A stretch of 62,249 bases of DNA from Candidatus Colenecus caballi (GCA_018065615.1 JAGHSY010000061.1:1-62249); one strand, 5' to 3'; shown: positions 25,192-33,642, counted from the stretch's first letter. Numbers and translations are program-made. Notes: generated by a model not told the origin, from the letters alone.

Positions 25192-26333
25192 AACGCCTGC
25201 CTTTTCAAATTCAAACTCCAAGCCTCAAATCCACAAGCAAGTCCGATGTTGAATGCCCAGACATTGCCCAAAGTGCTGAAACTGCCGTATGAACAGCTTG
25301 CTGTCAGTCTGAGGAAAAAGTCAGTCGTGTCCGTATTGGAAATCCATTGCCTTATTTTCCAGTCCGTCATTACACCGGCTGCAAGTCTCAGCGCTTTTAT
25401 TTCACTGGTTATTTCATTATTGTTCTTTTCATCAGTGAGCCCTGTTTTCTGGTTGAAGAACTGGGTACCAATGCCTGCAAAAGGAGTCAGTTTCCAATAT
25501 TGGCGGTCCAGAACCAGATACCCCAGATTCAGACAGACAGCGCCGCCACGGCAGTCCTTTCCTTTTTCCCAACTGTAGGAATTCTTGCTGTCAAAATGGA
25601 AACCGTCCGTCATGACCTTTCCGCCACCACCTACGCTTATTCCAAAATCAAATGACAGCTTACCGCTATACAGGTCCAGACCCGCATTGAAACACTCAAA
25701 CGGTCCGATGCTTTCCGATACGGGTCCGAAGAGCTGCTGATGCTCATATCCGATGAACAGCCCCACGCCGAACGTGTTCTTCTCTATTGAAGGCGGTGCG
25801 GGCTCGTTGATCCCTGTAGCGGAAAGTTCCAATGCGGTCCGTTTCTCATACTGGGCTATTACTGCCGTATCTGTTCCCTTTCCCGTTTCCTGCTCAAGCG
25901 CCTCATAACGGCTGTCCAGCTGCCGCTGGAAATAATCATAATCCGGTCTGTTCCTGTTTCCGGCATTCAGGGCATTCTGATACTGCCGGCAAATTATTTC
26001 AGCAATGTCAAACTCCAGCTGATGGTACCGCAAGGTCACATCATCGGCCCTGTCCGGATCATACCAGGACAGCAGCCTGTCAACAGACAGATTCACACTA
26101 CGGTAAAAGAAACGGACGTTGCCCTTGCGGACCGGTTCGGTTTCGACATTGACCATCCAGTCCAAATCGGACTTGTCTTCTACTGAAGGCGGCAGGTGTC
26201 GGACCTGAAAGTCATTCCATGTGAGCGGACCTTCACTCCAAAGTCTCCTGCTGTCTTCCATGGACGGAAAGTCCTGAGCCATGCAGGGATACGCAGACAT
26301 GGCAATCAAAAACAGTTGTATAAGTTTTTTCAT
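25188..26333 (-). CDS. Exported DUF922-like/barrel protein, paralogue 1
   Basis: A 381-residue protein with signal peptide (MKKLIQLFLIAMSAYPCMAQ). It has the same layout as the following gene: EGPLTWNDFQVRHL, LSWYDP, LRYHQLEFDIAEIICRQYQNAL and then a strand-rich C-terminal half (FGVGLFIGYEHQQ, CLNLGYLVLDRQYWKLTPFAGIGTQFF). The DUF922-type HExxH-like site reads YHQLEF, so catalysis is doubtful. The two genes are tandem duplicates that have diverged well below 50 percent identity by eye. A TATATTTA stretch lies shortly upstream of the start as a weak -7 candidate. Confidence 0.5.
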   Translation of the reverse strand: MKKLIQLFLIAMSAYPCMAQDFPSMEDSRRLWSEGPLTWNDFQVRHLPPSVEDKSDLDWMVNVETEPVRKGNVRFFYRSVNLSVDRLLSWYDPDRADDVTLRYHQLEFDIAEIICRQYQNALNAGNRNRPDYDYFQRQLDSRYEALEQETGKGTDTAVIAQYEKRTALELSATGINEPAPPSIEKNTFGVGLFIGYEHQQLFGPVSESIGPFECFNAGLDLYSGKLSFDFGISVGGGGKVMTDGFHFDSKNSYSWEKGKDCRGGAVCLNLGYLVLDRQYWKLTPFAGIGTQFFNQKTGLTDEKNNNEITSEIKALRLAAGVMTDWKIRQWISNTDTTDFFLRLTASCSYGSFSTLGNVWAFNIGLACGFEAWSLNLKRQAL

Positions 26334-26362
26334 ACTTTAAATATAATCGGACACTAAAATAG

Positions 26363-28474
26363 TTAATTGCACAATAGGGACGCACCTTGCACAACAGGGA
26401 CAGTCCCCGTTGCGCAGGGACTGTCCCTGTTGCGCACCAGTCTGACTGGGAACGCCATATCGCCAGACTCTTCCAGAGTCAGACTCTTTTCTCCCCTCCA
26501 CTCGGAATAACAGGCCGCCTTGCCGGAATCTGAAACGTGATACATGGTCTCATCACGCCCGGCGTCTTCTAAGGAATACGGATTATCATAATAATAAAGC
26601 CATGGGTCCATACTGCCAAGAAACGGTATGAGCAGCGTATCGGACTCATGGCCGTGACTTTTGGAAGTAAAACGCACGACCGGCACAGCATCCCGAAAAT
26701 CGTGCAGAGCGACATTGCATGATGAAATAAGTTCCTGCACTTCATCCCAGGTGGGTAAGCGCCAGCCTTCAGGGACGGAAGCCAGCAGGCGCGGCAATTC
26801 GCTCCGTGTAAAATAGCCGGACTCCTCAGATCCGTATCCGGGAGAGAGTTCACCCAAGTTGACATCGGCCCAGAGGACACTCAGTCCAAGGTCTACCGGA
26901 TGTATTTCCTGCGGGATTACCGTGACGCGGCATCGGGCTTCACGGCCGCCTGCACCTGCAATTATTTCACAAGTGCCGGCAGACAACGCTTTTATCACGC
27001 CGTTCACATCGGCTATGGCAATGCTCTCATCGGAAGAACTCCAGGAGAACATGTCATTCAGGCAGATTCTAGAAGGAATGACTTTGGCCGTTACACAGGT
27101 TTTCGTGCCTGAAAGCATGACAAGGTCCGATGTGTCCATGACGACTGTTTCAAAATCGTTTTCCTGCAGGGCGGTTACAGCGCGCACGGGAACGCCCAGG
27201 TATCTGGTATCGGAATTGGAAAAAAGAGAACATTTATTCAGGTTCAGGCAGGCTCCGTCCTCGGATGTCAGGATACGGCACATCTCTCCGCGTCCGGCAG
27301 GACCGTTACCGTCCATGACACCCGAAGCGGGAAAGAATACGCTGCGGTCTTCAAATCCGGGCACCATGCTGACAAGCCGAATGCCCGGTATGCCGCACAA
27401 GGTGTCAGCAACGGCATCACATGCGTCAGCCAGCAGTTCACATTCCATGCGCGCAGGCATGCGCCACTCCGGCCCCCACGCCACCCTTGCAATGTCATCA
27501 TCAGGCGTAAGCCTCTTGGGCCGGGACCTTCCCGTACTCCAATTGTCTGTCCTGTAATTGAATATGCCTTCCCTGCTGCCCCACATGAATGTGTTCCAGC
27601 TGTAGAAATCCTTGGTCCAGGTCTCAGACCAGACAAAGCTGTCACCCCAGTCCTGCGGCCGCTGAGCACCCACATTCATGGTGGCAATGCGGAACGGCAG
27701 GCCCAGGTCAACGCTTTCAAATATGCCGGGAAGCACTGTCACCCTGCATTTGCGGGTATGGCCGGCACACGTCACAGTTATGGTGCACCGGCCTGCAGAG
27801 CGGGCAAGCACGCTTCCATACTCCACGACAGCCACTGTGGTGTCACTTGACTCCCATGTGCACAGCGCGTCCAGAACGCGGTCCGATTCCAGTCCGATGA
27901 TTCCGTGGGCGCCCTCATGCAGGGTCATGCTCCCTGTTTTCAGCCGGAATTTCTTCACATCGGACCTGGTGACCTCTGACACGGGACGGACAGACAGCGA
28001 CAGGCTTTTGCTCTGGGGCCATATATAATGGCCGCTCCAGATCATGTACACTGCAAAACCGGAATGATTATCCGGGGAAGGTATGGGCGTCGAGCTCCAG
28101 TAGCACCCCACGTCTTCAGTCTGATGCACCCCTTCGTCGTTCTGCCAGCCTTCAAAAGGCAGGAAAATGCTGTTGCCTTTGAATCCGGGGACATGAGATG
28201 TCACAAGGTACCCGGTCACGCTGTCACTTTCAATGAATTTCCAGGTGCAGTTTGCCAGCAGTTCGCGCCATTCCTGCCAGGAGGGAGTGCGCCACGGCTC
28301 TTCCAACGGCACATCGGCCTGAAACCCGAAAAGTGTGGCGGTATCACCGCACTGCACATTAGCCGCAGCCCATTTGACTGACAGCCCAAGGTCAACCAAT
28401 ACGCGGTCATCGTCCGTCGCAGGAACAGGCGCAGCCATTAGCAGCGCCACAGCAATTGCAAAAAGTCTTTTCAT
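26363..28474 (-). CDS. FISUMP/Big2 multidomain surface protein with repeat-derived tail
   Basis: A 703-residue exported protein with a signal peptide of about 19 residues. Three FISUMP-type domains (about 25-166, 254-435, 530-680) each start with VDLGLsv and carry a helix for placing (WREWRELL, EVQELISSC). Two Big2/Ig-like domains lie between them (about 170-250 and 440-525; WESSDTTVAVV, WSSSDESIAIA). The last domain ends FPVRLVR, where such domains normally stop. The final about 22 residues (NRDSPCATGTVPVVQG and on) are translated from REP-like copy D. Probably a surface adhesion or structural protein; no enzymatic motif. Confidence 0.65.
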   Translation of the reverse strand: MKRLFAIAVALLMAAPVPATDDDRVLVDLGLSVKWAAANVQCGDTATLFGFQADVPLEEPWRTPSWQEWRELLANCTWKFIESDSVTGYLVTSHVPGFKGNSIFLPFEGWQNDEGVHQTEDVGCYWSSTPIPSPDNHSGFAVYMIWSGHYIWPQSKSLSLSVRPVSEVTRSDVKKFRLKTGSMTLHEGAHGIIGLESDRVLDALCTWESSDTTVAVVEYGSVLARSAGRCTITVTCAGHTRKCRVTVLPGIFESVDLGLPFRIATMNVGAQRPQDWGDSFVWSETWTKDFYSWNTFMWGSREGIFNYRTDNWSTGRSRPKRLTPDDDIARVAWGPEWRMPARMECELLADACDAVADTLCGIPGIRLVSMVPGFEDRSVFFPASGVMDGNGPAGRGEMCRILTSEDGACLNLNKCSLFSNSDTRYLGVPVRAVTALQENDFETVVMDTSDLVMLSGTKTCVTAKVIPSRICLNDMFSWSSSDESIAIADVNGVIKALSAGTCEIIAGAGGREARCRVTVIPQEIHPVDLGLSVLWADVNLGELSPGYGSEESGYFTRSELPRLLASVPEGWRLPTWDEVQELISSCNVALHDFRDAVPVVRFTSKSHGHESDTLLIPFLGSMDPWLYYYDNPYSLEDAGRDETMYHVSDSGKAACYSEWRGEKSLTLEESGDMAFPVRLVRNRDSPCATGTVPVVQGASLLCN
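26367..26436. repeat. REP-like palindrome, copy D
   Basis: Same tag as copy C (TTGCACAATAGGGACGCACC), followed by CAGGGACAGTCCC, TGCGCA and GGGACTGTCCCTG. It overlaps the 3' end of the FISUMP gene and is translated as its tail. Confidence 0.9.
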
Positions 28475-28530
28475 GCTGCAAAATTCGTCACTTCACCCGC
28501 TCCGCACAAGATTCAGGCGTTGCAAAAGCG

Positions 28531-28596
28531 TTGCACAACGGGGACAGTCCCTGCGCAACGGGGACAGTCCCCGTTGCGCAGGGACCGTCCCCATTG
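28531..28596. repeat. REP-like palindrome, copy E (tripartite)
   Basis: The same three-part structure as copy A (arm, central GGGGACAGTCCCC, arm) with one difference in the right arm (GGGACCGTCCCC). It lies between the FISUMP gene and the GH43 relic and marks where the relic's coding similarity ends. Confidence 0.9.
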
Positions 28597-28996
28597 ATCA
28601 AAGCGGCCGTCAATGGCGTTGTCCGGGGTCCAGCGGTCGCCCATGCAGATGAACGTGTCCTTCTTTCCGGCCACCGGAATGAAGAATGTGCTCTGTGAGT
28701 GGTAGGTCGTTTCGCTGTCCGGGTCCACACAGGGGTTGCCAATCTGTACACCTTATATATGTGTACGGCCCCGTGACCTTATCGGCCTGCGCAATGCCAA
28801 TCATGGCACCGTCATAGCCTCCGTTCTTGGGCTCAAGGTGGAACCACATGACAAACTTTTTCGTTCTGGCATTGTATATGACCTTGGGACGTTCCAGAAT
28901 GCAGCCTTTCATTATGTCCGATGCAGGGTCGTCACTGACGGCCAGCGTCCACTCATCAATATTGATTTCTTTCATAGCTCTGCACATTTCCGGCAA
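28597..28996 (-). pseudogene. GH43 (subfamily 34-like) glycosidase relic
   Basis: Two pieces of a family 43 exo-galactanase-like enzyme remain, in different frames. The first (from 28978 leftward) reads ILERPKVIYNARTKKFVMWFH and GAMIGIAQADKVTGPYTYIR. The second, in another frame from about 28742, reads GNPCVDPDSETTYHSQSTFF, then IPVAGKKDTFICMGDRW and DNAIDGRF. In intact GH43 proteins these pieces are separated by roughly 150 residues that hold catalytic sites; here they abut near 28745. The 5' part of the gene is also missing, and the 3' end runs into repeat copy E. It is a decayed gene, not an expressed enzyme. Confidence 0.75.
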
Positions 28997-29014
28997 ATGT
29001 AATCAAAAAATGAC

Positions 29015-29022
29015 TATATTTG
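29015..29022 (+). promoter_or_regulatory. -7 element of the thiamin-uptake operon
   Basis: TATATTTG matches TAnnTTTG and lies just before the TPP riboswitch, as expected for a transcription start at the aptamer's 5' end. Confidence 0.6.
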
Positions 29023-29032
29023 CAGCCGAATG

Positions 29033-29112
29033 AAAGGGGGTGCTCCATATAAAGGAGCTGAGATTATACCCTAGGAACCTGATCCGGTCAGTACCGGCGT
29101 AGGGAGTGGATT
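29033..29112 (+). promoter_or_regulatory. TPP riboswitch (THI element)
   Basis: The conserved TPP aptamer pieces are in order: GGGGGTGCTCC, GGAGCTGAGA, TACCC, GAACCTGATCCGGT, then AGTACCGGCGTAGGGA. It lies between the promoter and the start of the TonB receptor gene. When thiamin pyrophosphate is bound it should reduce expression of the receptor-transporter pair. No clear terminator follows, so control of translation initiation is more likely than attenuation. Confidence 0.95.
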
Positions 29113-29158
29113 TCGGAACTTGCTGTATCCCTTTTCATTTTATATTATACATAACAAA

Positions 29159-31318
29159 ATGAAGAGGGTTTTCTTTTTTCTCACACTCATCACGGCATGG
29201 ACCTGCGTCCGGGCCGGAAACGAGTACGCGGACAGCGCAATGGTCATTGATTTGGGTGAAGTCATAATAGCTTCGACCCGCGTGGCCGCGGACGCACCCA
29301 TGACGGCTAGTCTCATCGGTCAGGAGACACTGCAGGACGCACAGACCGGCACAAGCGAACTGCCTTTCCTCATGCGGCTGACCCCATCGGCCGTAGCCGT
29401 ATCGGACAACGGTACAGGCATAGGCACCAGCTACCTGCGCATACGCGGCACCGGCGGGGAGCGCATAAACTTCACAATGGACGGAGTGCCGCTGAACAAC
29501 CCTGAGGACCAGTGCGTGTTCTGGGCCAACATGAACAGCTACAGCGCATCGGTCCGCAGCATTCAGATACAGCGCGGCGCGGGCACATCGACCAACGGAA
29601 GCGGTGCATTCGGTGCAAATGTCAGCATGGAGTCCGATGCCCCCGACCCCGACCGCCACGCCGGTCTGGAACTGTCTGCAGGGACATACGGCACTTACGC
29701 GGGCACCGTCAGGGCGGGCACAGGAACGCTTGGCAGACACCTGACTCTGGACGGGCGTTTCTCATACACGCATACAGACGGATACATTGACCGCACGGCA
29801 GCCAATCTGGGCTCATACTTTGCGCAGGCTGCGTGGAGGGGGGACAACCTGGTCATACGGCTCAAGAATTTTGGCGGCTACGAGCATACAGGCCAGGCCT
29901 GGGACGGTGTTCCAAGCTATATGATTGCAGCCGGAAACCGCACGTACAACGACCTTGGCTTCTACCATGACGACAACGGACAGGCCGCCTGCCGCCCCAC
30001 CACGGACAACTACTGGCAGAACATTACGCACCTGAGCATGTCAGGACGCCTGAATGAATACTGGAACGCCGGCATGACGCTGAGCATGAACATTGAAGAC
30101 GGCTATTATGAGGACATGAAGGACAGCACCAGCCTGGCAAAGAAGTTCGGTCTGAACAGTTACGGCAAAGCCAGCGCCGACCGCCACAAGTGGGTTGGTA
30201 GCCGCCAGTACGGCGCGTTCGCCACGGCCGTGCGCGCATCGGACCTGTGGGAACTGACAGCCGGGGCCGGCAGCATGTGGTACACATCGGACCACTGGGG
30301 AGAGCTGACTTGGATTCAGGGACAGTACCTGACAAGCCCTGTAAGGTATTATGAGAGCGATGCCTCCAAACTGGACGCCAACGCGTTCGCAAAAGGGCTG
30401 TTCCACCTGGGAGCGCTGAACCTGTTTGCCGATGTGCAGCTGCGGCATGTGGACTACCGCATAGGGGGACAGAACGACAAGTTCATAAAGGACGGGGACG
30501 GCATGTACATTAACCAGAAGCTTGACGTCAATGAGACCTTCACGTTCTTCAACCCCAAGGCCGGAATCAGCTGGAACAGCCCCGTGGGTGACATGTACCT
30601 GTCATTTGCACAGACCCACCGCGAGCCCACGCGCAACAACTACACCGACAACGGCGGAACGCTGCAGCCCAAGACCGAAACCCTGAACGACATTGAGGCC
30701 GGCTGGCAGAAGGCAGGCTACATGTGGCACGCGGGCGTGAACCTGTACTTCATGGACTACCGCGACCAGCTTGTCCCGACCGGACGGCTCAGTGACATTG
30801 GTGAGGCACTGACCGAGAACGTGGACCGCTCATACCGCGCTGGCATCGAACTGCAAGGCGGAATCCAGCCCACGGCATGGTTCTCAGGGGAATTTTCCTG
30901 CACGCTAAGCGACAACAGGATAATTGATTTCACGGAATACGTGGGGGACACGCAGTTCCACTATGACAGGACCCACATTGCGCTGTCACCGGCAGTCACC
31001 GCGTCCGGCCTGCTGACTTTTGACATTCTGAAAAACCTGCAGCTGTCACTTTCCACAATTTACGTAGGCCGCCAGTACCTTGACAACAGCAGCAGTCTGG
31101 AGCGGTCACTTGACCCATACTGCGTGACGGACCTGAATGCCGTCTTCACAGCGGGCAGGATGCGTCTCAGCGCCAAGGCAGGCAACATATTCGGGGTCCG
31201 ATACGCAACCGGCGGCTGGGCTTCCAGCGAGATGTCCGGCCAGGAGCGCATCTCATACGACGGTCTGTTCGTGCAGGCCCCGCACACATTCACAATGACC
31301 TTATCAATCGACCTATGA
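29159..31318 (+). CDS. TonB-dependent receptor, probable thiamin receptor (OMR1-like)
   Basis: A 719-residue outer-membrane receptor. The start at 29159 gives the signal peptide MKRVFFFLTLITAWTCVRA; an upstream ATG would lie close to the riboswitch and add a non-signal tail. A plug domain (about 35-160) has LRIRGTGGERINFTMDGVPLN and SVRSIQIQRGAGTS; the rest is barrel strands ending in a C-terminal FTMTLSIDL. The TPP riboswitch and the PnuT-type partner identify the probable ligand as thiamin or its phosphates, as in the OMR1 group described for Bacteroidetes. Confidence 0.85.
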   Translation: MKRVFFFLTLITAWTCVRAGNEYADSAMVIDLGEVIIASTRVAADAPMTASLIGQETLQDAQTGTSELPFLMRLTPSAVAVSDNGTGIGTSYLRIRGTGGERINFTMDGVPLNNPEDQCVFWANMNSYSASVRSIQIQRGAGTSTNGSGAFGANVSMESDAPDPDRHAGLELSAGTYGTYAGTVRAGTGTLGRHLTLDGRFSYTHTDGYIDRTAANLGSYFAQAAWRGDNLVIRLKNFGGYEHTGQAWDGVPSYMIAAGNRTYNDLGFYHDDNGQAACRPTTDNYWQNITHLSMSGRLNEYWNAGMTLSMNIEDGYYEDMKDSTSLAKKFGLNSYGKASADRHKWVGSRQYGAFATAVRASDLWELTAGAGSMWYTSDHWGELTWIQGQYLTSPVRYYESDASKLDANAFAKGLFHLGALNLFADVQLRHVDYRIGGQNDKFIKDGDGMYINQKLDVNETFTFFNPKAGISWNSPVGDMYLSFAQTHREPTRNNYTDNGGTLQPKTETLNDIEAGWQKAGYMWHAGVNLYFMDYRDQLVPTGRLSDIGEALTENVDRSYRAGIELQGGIQPTAWFSGEFSCTLSDNRIIDFTEYVGDTQFHYDRTHIALSPAVTASGLLTFDILKNLQLSLSTIYVGRQYLDNSSSLERSLDPYCVTDLNAVFTAGRMRLSAKAGNIFGVRYATGGWASSEMSGQERISYDGLFVQAPHTFTMTLSIDL

Positions 31319-31935
31319 ACATGTGGCAGTACATTTGCGACCAGTTCACCGGAATGGACTTCTGGGATGCCATCCAGACCGCCGGACTGATACTCAGTTT
31401 CATATACCTGTGGCTTGAGTTCCACCAGAAGCCGCTCATGTGGGTCATAAGCGCCATGTGCTCAATGATCTACGCCAGCGTGTATTTCCACAGCAAGATT
31501 TATGCCGACATGGCGTTCAGCTGCTTCAACATATGCATGTGCGTATATGGATTTGTCAAATGGATGCGTTCCGGCGCTTCCGGGCATAAGTCCGATGAAA
31601 TCGTGTACCGTCATTTCCGCATGCGCGAACTCATGGCGGTGCTGGGAGCATCGGCCCTGATATGGACAGCCATGTTCTGCATACTGCGTTTCCTGACAGA
31701 TTCACCCGTCCCCGCACTGGACGCCCTGACAACCATGCTCAACATTGTGGGCACCTGGGTGCTTGCCCAGAAGATAATCGAGGTCTGGGGCATCTGGCTG
31801 CTTGTCAATGCCATTTCCATATACATCTACTGCCGCCGCGGCCTGCACATCACCACTATCCTGCTCTACGGCTTCTATCTGTGCGCATCGGTCTATGGCT
31901 GGATAAAATGGAAGGTGAAAGGACAATTATGCTGA
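31315..31935 (+). CDS. pnuT: PnuC-family thiamin transporter (PnuT-like)
   Basis: A 206-residue inner-membrane protein with about seven hydrophobic segments and the PnuC-family hallmarks WLEFHQKPLMWVISAMCSM and the late WGIWLLVNAISIYIY. Family proteins are facilitated transporters for vitamin-like molecules; under a TPP riboswitch the PnuT branch takes up thiamin. It overlaps the receptor gene by four bases (ATGA). In other Bacteroidetes a thiamin pyrophosphokinase often follows; here none does. Confidence 0.82.
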   Translation: MNMWQYICDQFTGMDFWDAIQTAGLILSFIYLWLEFHQKPLMWVISAMCSMIYASVYFHSKIYADMAFSCFNICMCVYGFVKWMRSGASGHKSDEIVYRHFRMRELMAVLGASALIWTAMFCILRFLTDSPVPALDALTTMLNIVGTWVLAQKIIEVWGIWLLVNAISIYIYCRRGLHITTILLYGFYLCASVYGWIKWKVKGQLC

Positions 31936-31965
31936 CAGCCGGCCGGCAGCACCTTCAGAACCGGC

Positions 31966-32648
31966 TCAGTGGAAATTCAGTGGGGAAATCCGCAATCAGA
32001 AGTTCGTTCCATTTGTGACTCGGGCTATTCCCGAATCAGACAGTGTTTTGAGGTACTATTGCTTCTGTGCCTCAGGAAAAGCCCGAGCCGGAAGCCCTTT
32101 TTACGTATGAACAGCGTTATGCCTCGGGTATTTCCTGAGGCAGAGAATCAGTTCAGTCCCGGCGCAGAAAATGGCGGGAACTGCGCCAACAACGATAGCG
32201 CCCAATTCACAAGGTTCCTGAGGCGTATCGTGCTTGAGTATGGTGCCGTTCTTCGGACCGGACATTTCGATGCACTTTCCACCCGTTTCGTGCATTGAGA
32301 TTTCAGCACCTCACCTTGTCTGAGCGCTTCCGGAACAACATACACCGCCATGTGAATGAGATATTTCAACCATAATATGAATACGGCATCGGAACAGATG
32401 GACGCACTTGCACAACGGATAATCCACAAAGCCGTTTTTCTGCATTTGCGTCCAATCTTTGGCTGTTTTCCGGACGCTCTTGCACGCAGGACCACCTGTA
32501 GGGCGTATTTTCTGCAAGTGCGGCACATGTTATTGGCATTTACGCTGATTTACCGGACACACTTGCACGCAGAACCAGCTACAGTGCACTTTCCTGCAAG
32601 TACGTCCACTATAGTTAAAGACAAATCCCACACTGAATTTCCACTGAA
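31966..32648. mobile_element. Non-coding segment bounded by inverted repeats
   Basis: The 17-base TCAGTGGAAATTCAGTG at 31966-31982 recurs inverted at 32632-32648, and the next bases (GGG) also match apart from one inserted base. The segment has no credible gene but holds many hairpins: stems at 32017-32037, 32068-32142, 32161-32187, 32267-32298, and the three units at 32400-32607. It sits between pnuT and the ddh terminator. It looks like a non-autonomous mobile element or a structured-RNA island. No clear target-site duplication was found, so mobility is inference. Confidence 0.5.
32400..32607. repeat. Three tandem palindromic units
   Basis: Units at 32400-32453, 32472-32526 and 32555-32607. 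Each begins near GGACGCACTTGCA and ends with its approximate complement TGCAAGTGCGTCC, so each folds into a hairpin; the middle differs between units. The spacers are 18 and 28 bases. The start of unit 1 (GGACGCACTTGCACAACGG) is close to the tag region of REP-like copies C and D (GGACGCACCTTGCACAA). Confidence 0.8.
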
Positions 32649-32650
32649 CC

Positions 32651-32694
32651 AAAAAAATGCCGTACCCAAGGCATACAGGCCTTCAGGGTACGGC
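32651..32694 (-). terminator. Intrinsic terminator of ddh
   Basis: A perfect 10-base stem, TGCCGTACCC at 32658-32667 and GGGTACGGCA at 32685-32694, with an inner AAGGC/GCCTT stem. Read on the minus strand it is followed by seven T (A-run at 32651-32657), 21 bases after the ddh stop. Confidence 0.88.
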
Positions 32695-32715
32695 AAATTG
32701 TTACCGGACCTGGAA

Positions 32716-33615
32716 TCAGACCAGATGTCTGATCAGGTCTTCACGTTCTCCGTACAGATAGTCTATGACCGGCATTTCTATCATTGTATAGCAGCCGGGC
32801 TTCTGAAGCATTGATGCGCGGGCGGCACATACAAGAATCTGCCCAGTCAGAGCGGGGTTGTTGATCTTCATGTTGAATTCGAACAGCTGGTTCTGGGTCT
32901 TGCCGGAAACGCCCTTGCGCGTCAGATTCACACCATGTCCCATATCCTTGAGGGCATCGACAGATTCAACCTGCATTACGTGTGTCTCATCATTGACAAA
33001 ATACGGGTCAGCCTTGATTGCAGCGGCCACATCTTCAAACCTATAACCGTCAAGAATCTCAACATATACCATACGGCGGTGAATGCCGGTGCCTACCGGA
33101 ATTGTCATTGAAAGAGCAGCCTTGACGCCAGGAACAGCCTTGACGGCGACTGAATGTCCCATTGACATGCCGGGGCCGAAATTGGTATAGCTCAAGCCCT
33201 TTGGAGCCATGGCCTGCATGAGGGCGCGGACAATAGAATCAGAGCCCGGATCCCACCCTGCACTTATCACTGCCACTTTTCCGGCAGCTGCTGCAACCTG
33301 CTGGAGACGTTTGCGGGTCTCTGGAATGAGTGTATGAATGTCAAAACTGTCAACGGTATTGATGCCAAGCTGAAGGATTTCTGTCGCATATTCTTCCGTC
33401 TTGCGGCTGGGCACCGCCAGTATTGCTACATCGGGCTTTCCAAGTTCTGAAATTTTTCTTACAATTTTATACCCCTGAAGTTCCTTGGGGCAGTCAGCAT
33501 CACCATTACGGCGGACTATTCCTGCAACTTCAAAATCAGGTGCCGTCTCCAAGGCCTCCAGCACATACCTGCCAATGTTTCCATAGCCTACAATTGCTGC
33601 TTTAATCTTTTCCAT
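32716..33615 (-). CDS. ddh: meso-Diaminopimelate D-dehydrogenase
   Basis: A 299-residue NADP-dependent enzyme that reductively aminates tetrahydrodipicolinate to meso-DAP in one step, bypassing the acyl-intermediate lysine/peptidoglycan routes. The start at 33615 gives MEKIKAAIVGYGNIGR, the Rossmann nucleotide loop. Other family blocks are ISAGWDPGSDSIVRALM, FGPGMSMGHSVAVKAVPGV and a C-terminal dimer region ending LIRHLV. A longer reading frame upstream has no start context and crosses the promoter. It is a single-gene unit with its own promoter and terminator. Confidence 0.93.
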   Translation of the reverse strand: MEKIKAAIVGYGNIGRYVLEALETAPDFEVAGIVRRNGDADCPKELQGYKIVRKISELGKPDVAILAVPSRKTEEYATEILQLGINTVDSFDIHTLIPETRKRLQQVAAAAGKVAVISAGWDPGSDSIVRALMQAMAPKGLSYTNFGPGMSMGHSVAVKAVPGVKAALSMTIPVGTGIHRRMVYVEILDGYRFEDVAAAIKADPYFVNDETHVMQVESVDALKDMGHGVNLTRKGVSGKTQNQLFEFNMKINNPALTGQILVCAARASMLQKPGCYTMIEMPVIDYLYGEREDLIRHLV

Positions 33616-33642
33616 AATGTTCAGGTTATTGTTTTTCGGGAG

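Noticed and set aside
28456-28751. Several short open frames over the palindromic repeats on both strands
   Set aside because: They owe their length to the symmetric GC-rich repeat and have no start context or homology beyond the GH43 relic.
31929-32018. Start of a thiamin pyrophosphokinase after pnuT
   Set aside because: An ATG overlaps the pnuT stop, but the short frame has no resemblance to the kinase and stops within 30 codons.
32356-32814. Open frame of about 150 codons across the triple hairpin
   Set aside because: It crosses the inverted repeats and the ddh terminator and runs antisense into ddh.
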